Assembly: GCA_027026295.1 (NCBI GenBank)
Contig: JALVOR010000107.1
Span: forward strand, 1 to 5,988
Direction of reading: 5' to 3'
Origin: Anaerolineales bacterium
GTDB lineage: Bacteria > Chloroflexota > Anaerolineae > Anaerolineales > DRMV01
Length of the DNA: 5,988 bases
Shown: positions 4,945 through 5,988 of the stretch, in pieces
Layout of the letters: every line of letters begins with the position of its first letter
How positions within the stretch are numbered: position 1 is the stretch's first letter
Position numbers and translations under genes: made by a program
The notes under the pieces: model-generated
What the model saw: the letters and a program-made list of their open reading frames with translations, nothing else
Databases searched by the model: none
Told to the model about the DNA's origin: nothing

Positions 4945-5048
4945 GAAAAAACACAGAATACACAGAGAAAGTGCGGAGAACACAGAAGGTTTTCCTTGCG
5001 CCTTTACCTCCTTTGCGCCTCTGCGTTGACCTCTTTGTGTTCTTTGCT
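4945..5048. repeat. Intergenic purine/pyrimidine-asymmetric inverted repeat
   Basis: The left half is purine-rich with three ACACAGA copies (4951-4957, 4960-4966, 4980-4986). The right half is pyrimidine-rich (CCTTTGCGCCTCTGCG, then CCTCTTTGTGTTCTTTG). GAACACAGAAGG on the left resembles the reverse complement of CCTCTTTGTGTTC on the right, so the two halves form a long imperfect inverted repeat with an inner hairpin AAGG-TTTT-CCTT (4986-4997). Similar ACACAGAG...CTTTGCG spacer sequences are, from memory, common as dispersed repeats in environmental genomes. Confidence 0.5.
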
Positions 5049-5082
5049 CCTTCTGCCCCAAAATTATGCTAAACTGAAACCA

Positions 5083-5123
5083 CCACAACCCTCAATCCCT
5101 CAATCCCTTAATCCCCCAACCCC
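5083..5123. repeat. 8-bp tandem repeat with G-quadruplex potential, upstream of the NTPase gene
   Basis: Successive 8-mers CCACAACC, CTCAATCC, CTCAATCC, CTTAATCC and CCCAACCC (5083-5122) form a degenerate tandem array ending 14 bp before the ATG at 5137. The minus strand carries five G-tracts of 3-5 bases with loops of 2, 5, 5 and 5 (5123-5089). This meets the usual four-tract G-quadruplex rule. Confidence 0.65.
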
Positions 5124-5136
5124 TTGGTACTTCCCC

Positions 5137-5988
5137 ATGCCCTCACCTACCCAAAACCTCCGCTCCACCCTCACCCTCCTCCTCAAAGCCTTGGGCGCGG
5201 CGGGCGCGCCTGGCGGCGAAGTGGCCGCCGACGCGGTGGAGGCCGTTGCCGACCGGTTGGACGCGCGCCAGGCGCGGCAAGCCCTGCAGCGCGCTCTGGC
5301 CGATGCCGAAAAAGCCTTCCGCGCCGACGCTCGCGGCCGCGGCTGGGCCGACCTTGCCGACGCGGTCCTCCAACTGCCCATCCACAATCTGCCCGCCTTT
5401 GAGGCCGCGCTGCGCGACGCCCTCGCCGCGGGCGACCCCGCGGCCCTGCACGCCGAACTCACCCGCCAACTCACCGCCATCTACGGCAGGGAAGACGCCG
5501 AAGCCGTCGCCGAAGCCGCCCGCCTGTACGCGGCGCGTGTGGTTGACGCCGTCTGGAGCGTCCCGGCCTTCCGCAATGCGGCGCGCGACATCCTCTTTCG
5601 CCAGCAGCACGAAGCCCTGCAGCGCCTGATTGCGCTGGTAGAGCGCCTCCCCCGCTGGTGGCGGCTCACCCCCGCACTCCAGCCCCGGCCCAAGAGCGCC
5701 TTAGTGGTCGGCGAGCGCCGCGACATCCCCCTCACCGCGCTCAAAGCCCCGGTGCGTTTAGTGCCCTTCGTGGGCCGCGAGCGCGAGCGGGATGACCTGA
5801 AGGCCTGGGCGAAGGCGTTGGCAGAGGCCCCCGCCCGCTCCGGCCTGCGCGTGGTCACCGGCCCGGGCGGCATGGGCAAAACCCGCCTGGCGGTGGAAAC
5901 CGCCGCCGCCCTGCGCGCCGAGGGCTGGGAAGCCTTCTTCCTGCCCCCGGACCCCCTGCGGGGCGCGGCCGACCCGGCCCACCTCAAC
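5137..5988 (+). CDS. STAND-type P-loop NTPase, N-terminal part (runs off window)
   Basis: The frame from ATG 5137 is open without a stop to the window edge: 284 codons. Residues 1-200 are an alanine/arginine-rich, probably all-helical region I cannot assign, in the position where STAND proteins carry an effector or effector-associated domain. Residues 207-224 read RLVPFVGRERERDDLKAW, the VGRE box that opens many STAND/NB-ARC-like ATPase modules. Walker A GPGGMGKT is at 242-249 (Lys248 binds phosphate), followed by RLAVETAAALRAEGWEAFFL, the usual first helix and strand. Walker B, sensor and C-terminal repeats would lie beyond 5988. Such proteins act as signal-activated oligomerising switches in regulation or anti-phage defence; which applies here is unknown. 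No Shine-Dalgarno precedes the ATG, and a later start cannot be excluded. Base composition is very GC-rich. Confidence 0.88.
   Translation, partial: MPSPTQNLRSTLTLLLKALGAAGAPGGEVAADAVEAVADRLDARQARQALQRALADAEKAFRADARGRGWADLADAVLQLPIHNLPAFEAALRDALAAGDPAALHAELTRQLTAIYGREDAEAVAEAARLYAARVVDAVWSVPAFRNAARDILFRQQHEALQRLIALVERLPRWWRLTPALQPRPKSALVVGERRDIPLTALKAPVRLVPFVGRERERDDLKAWAKALAEAPARSGLRVVTGPGGMGKTRLAVETAAALRAEGWEAFFLPPDPLRGAADPAHLN

Noticed and set aside
5026..5075. TTGACC (5026) with TATGCT/TAAACT (5065-5075) as promoter of the NTPase gene
   Set aside because: Spacing is far outside 16-18 bp and no other -35 fits; the promoter is undetermined.
5143..5987. Minus-strand and alternative plus-strand open frames over the NTPase region
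   Set aside because: Products are Arg/Ala/Pro-rich shadows typical of GC-rich DNA. The frame from 5137 contains the VGRE box and Walker A motif and has no stop.
1..5988. CRISPR arrays, tRNA or rRNA genes, transposase genes
   Set aside because: No regularly spaced repeats of CRISPR size, no tRNA-like cloverleaf or rRNA core sequence, and no transposase motifs were seen.

Overview
The window looks like a piece of a GC-rich bacterial chromosome. My best guess is Chloroflexota (Anaerolineae-like). This is inferred from protein flavour (an L27 with no cleavable N-terminal extension, a zinc-type L31 with an unusual C-terminal domain, a STAND NTPase with a VPFVGRE..GPGGMGKT signature, and repeat-rich spacers), not from any database match.

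Layout. Positions 1-306 hold a consensus sigma70-type promoter (TTGACA, 17 bp, TATAAT) whose -35 box lies in a perfect 15-bp palindrome, followed by a structured leader of about 130 nt. It drives the ribosomal protein operon rplU (307-621), rpmA (635-898) and rpmE (939-1397), closed by a strong symmetrical terminator at 1417-1458. The L31 protein is fused to a C-terminal domain resembling the RNA polymerase alpha-subunit C-terminal domain. Positions 1459-2022 form a gene-poor spacer with three short tandem duplications and several inverted repeats.

The minus strand from 4107 to 2023 carries a LysM protein (4107-3751), a Gln/Gly-rich protein of unknown function (3733-2996) in the same apparent operon, an intrinsic terminator, and a separately promoted patatin-like phospholipase (2904-2023). 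The plus strand then carries a HAD-superfamily phosphatase (4249-4926), a repeat-bearing spacer, and the first 284 codons of a large STAND-type P-loop NTPase (5137 to the window edge). The NTPase is preceded by an 8-bp tandem repeat with G-quadruplex potential on the minus strand.

The genes fall into independent units: a translation operon, a LysM pair, a lipid hydrolase, a small-molecule phosphatase and a possible conflict/defence or signalling ATPase. The most unusual items are the L31-alphaCTD-like fusion, the palindrome embedded in the ribosomal promoter, and the STAND gene with its repeat-rich upstream region.
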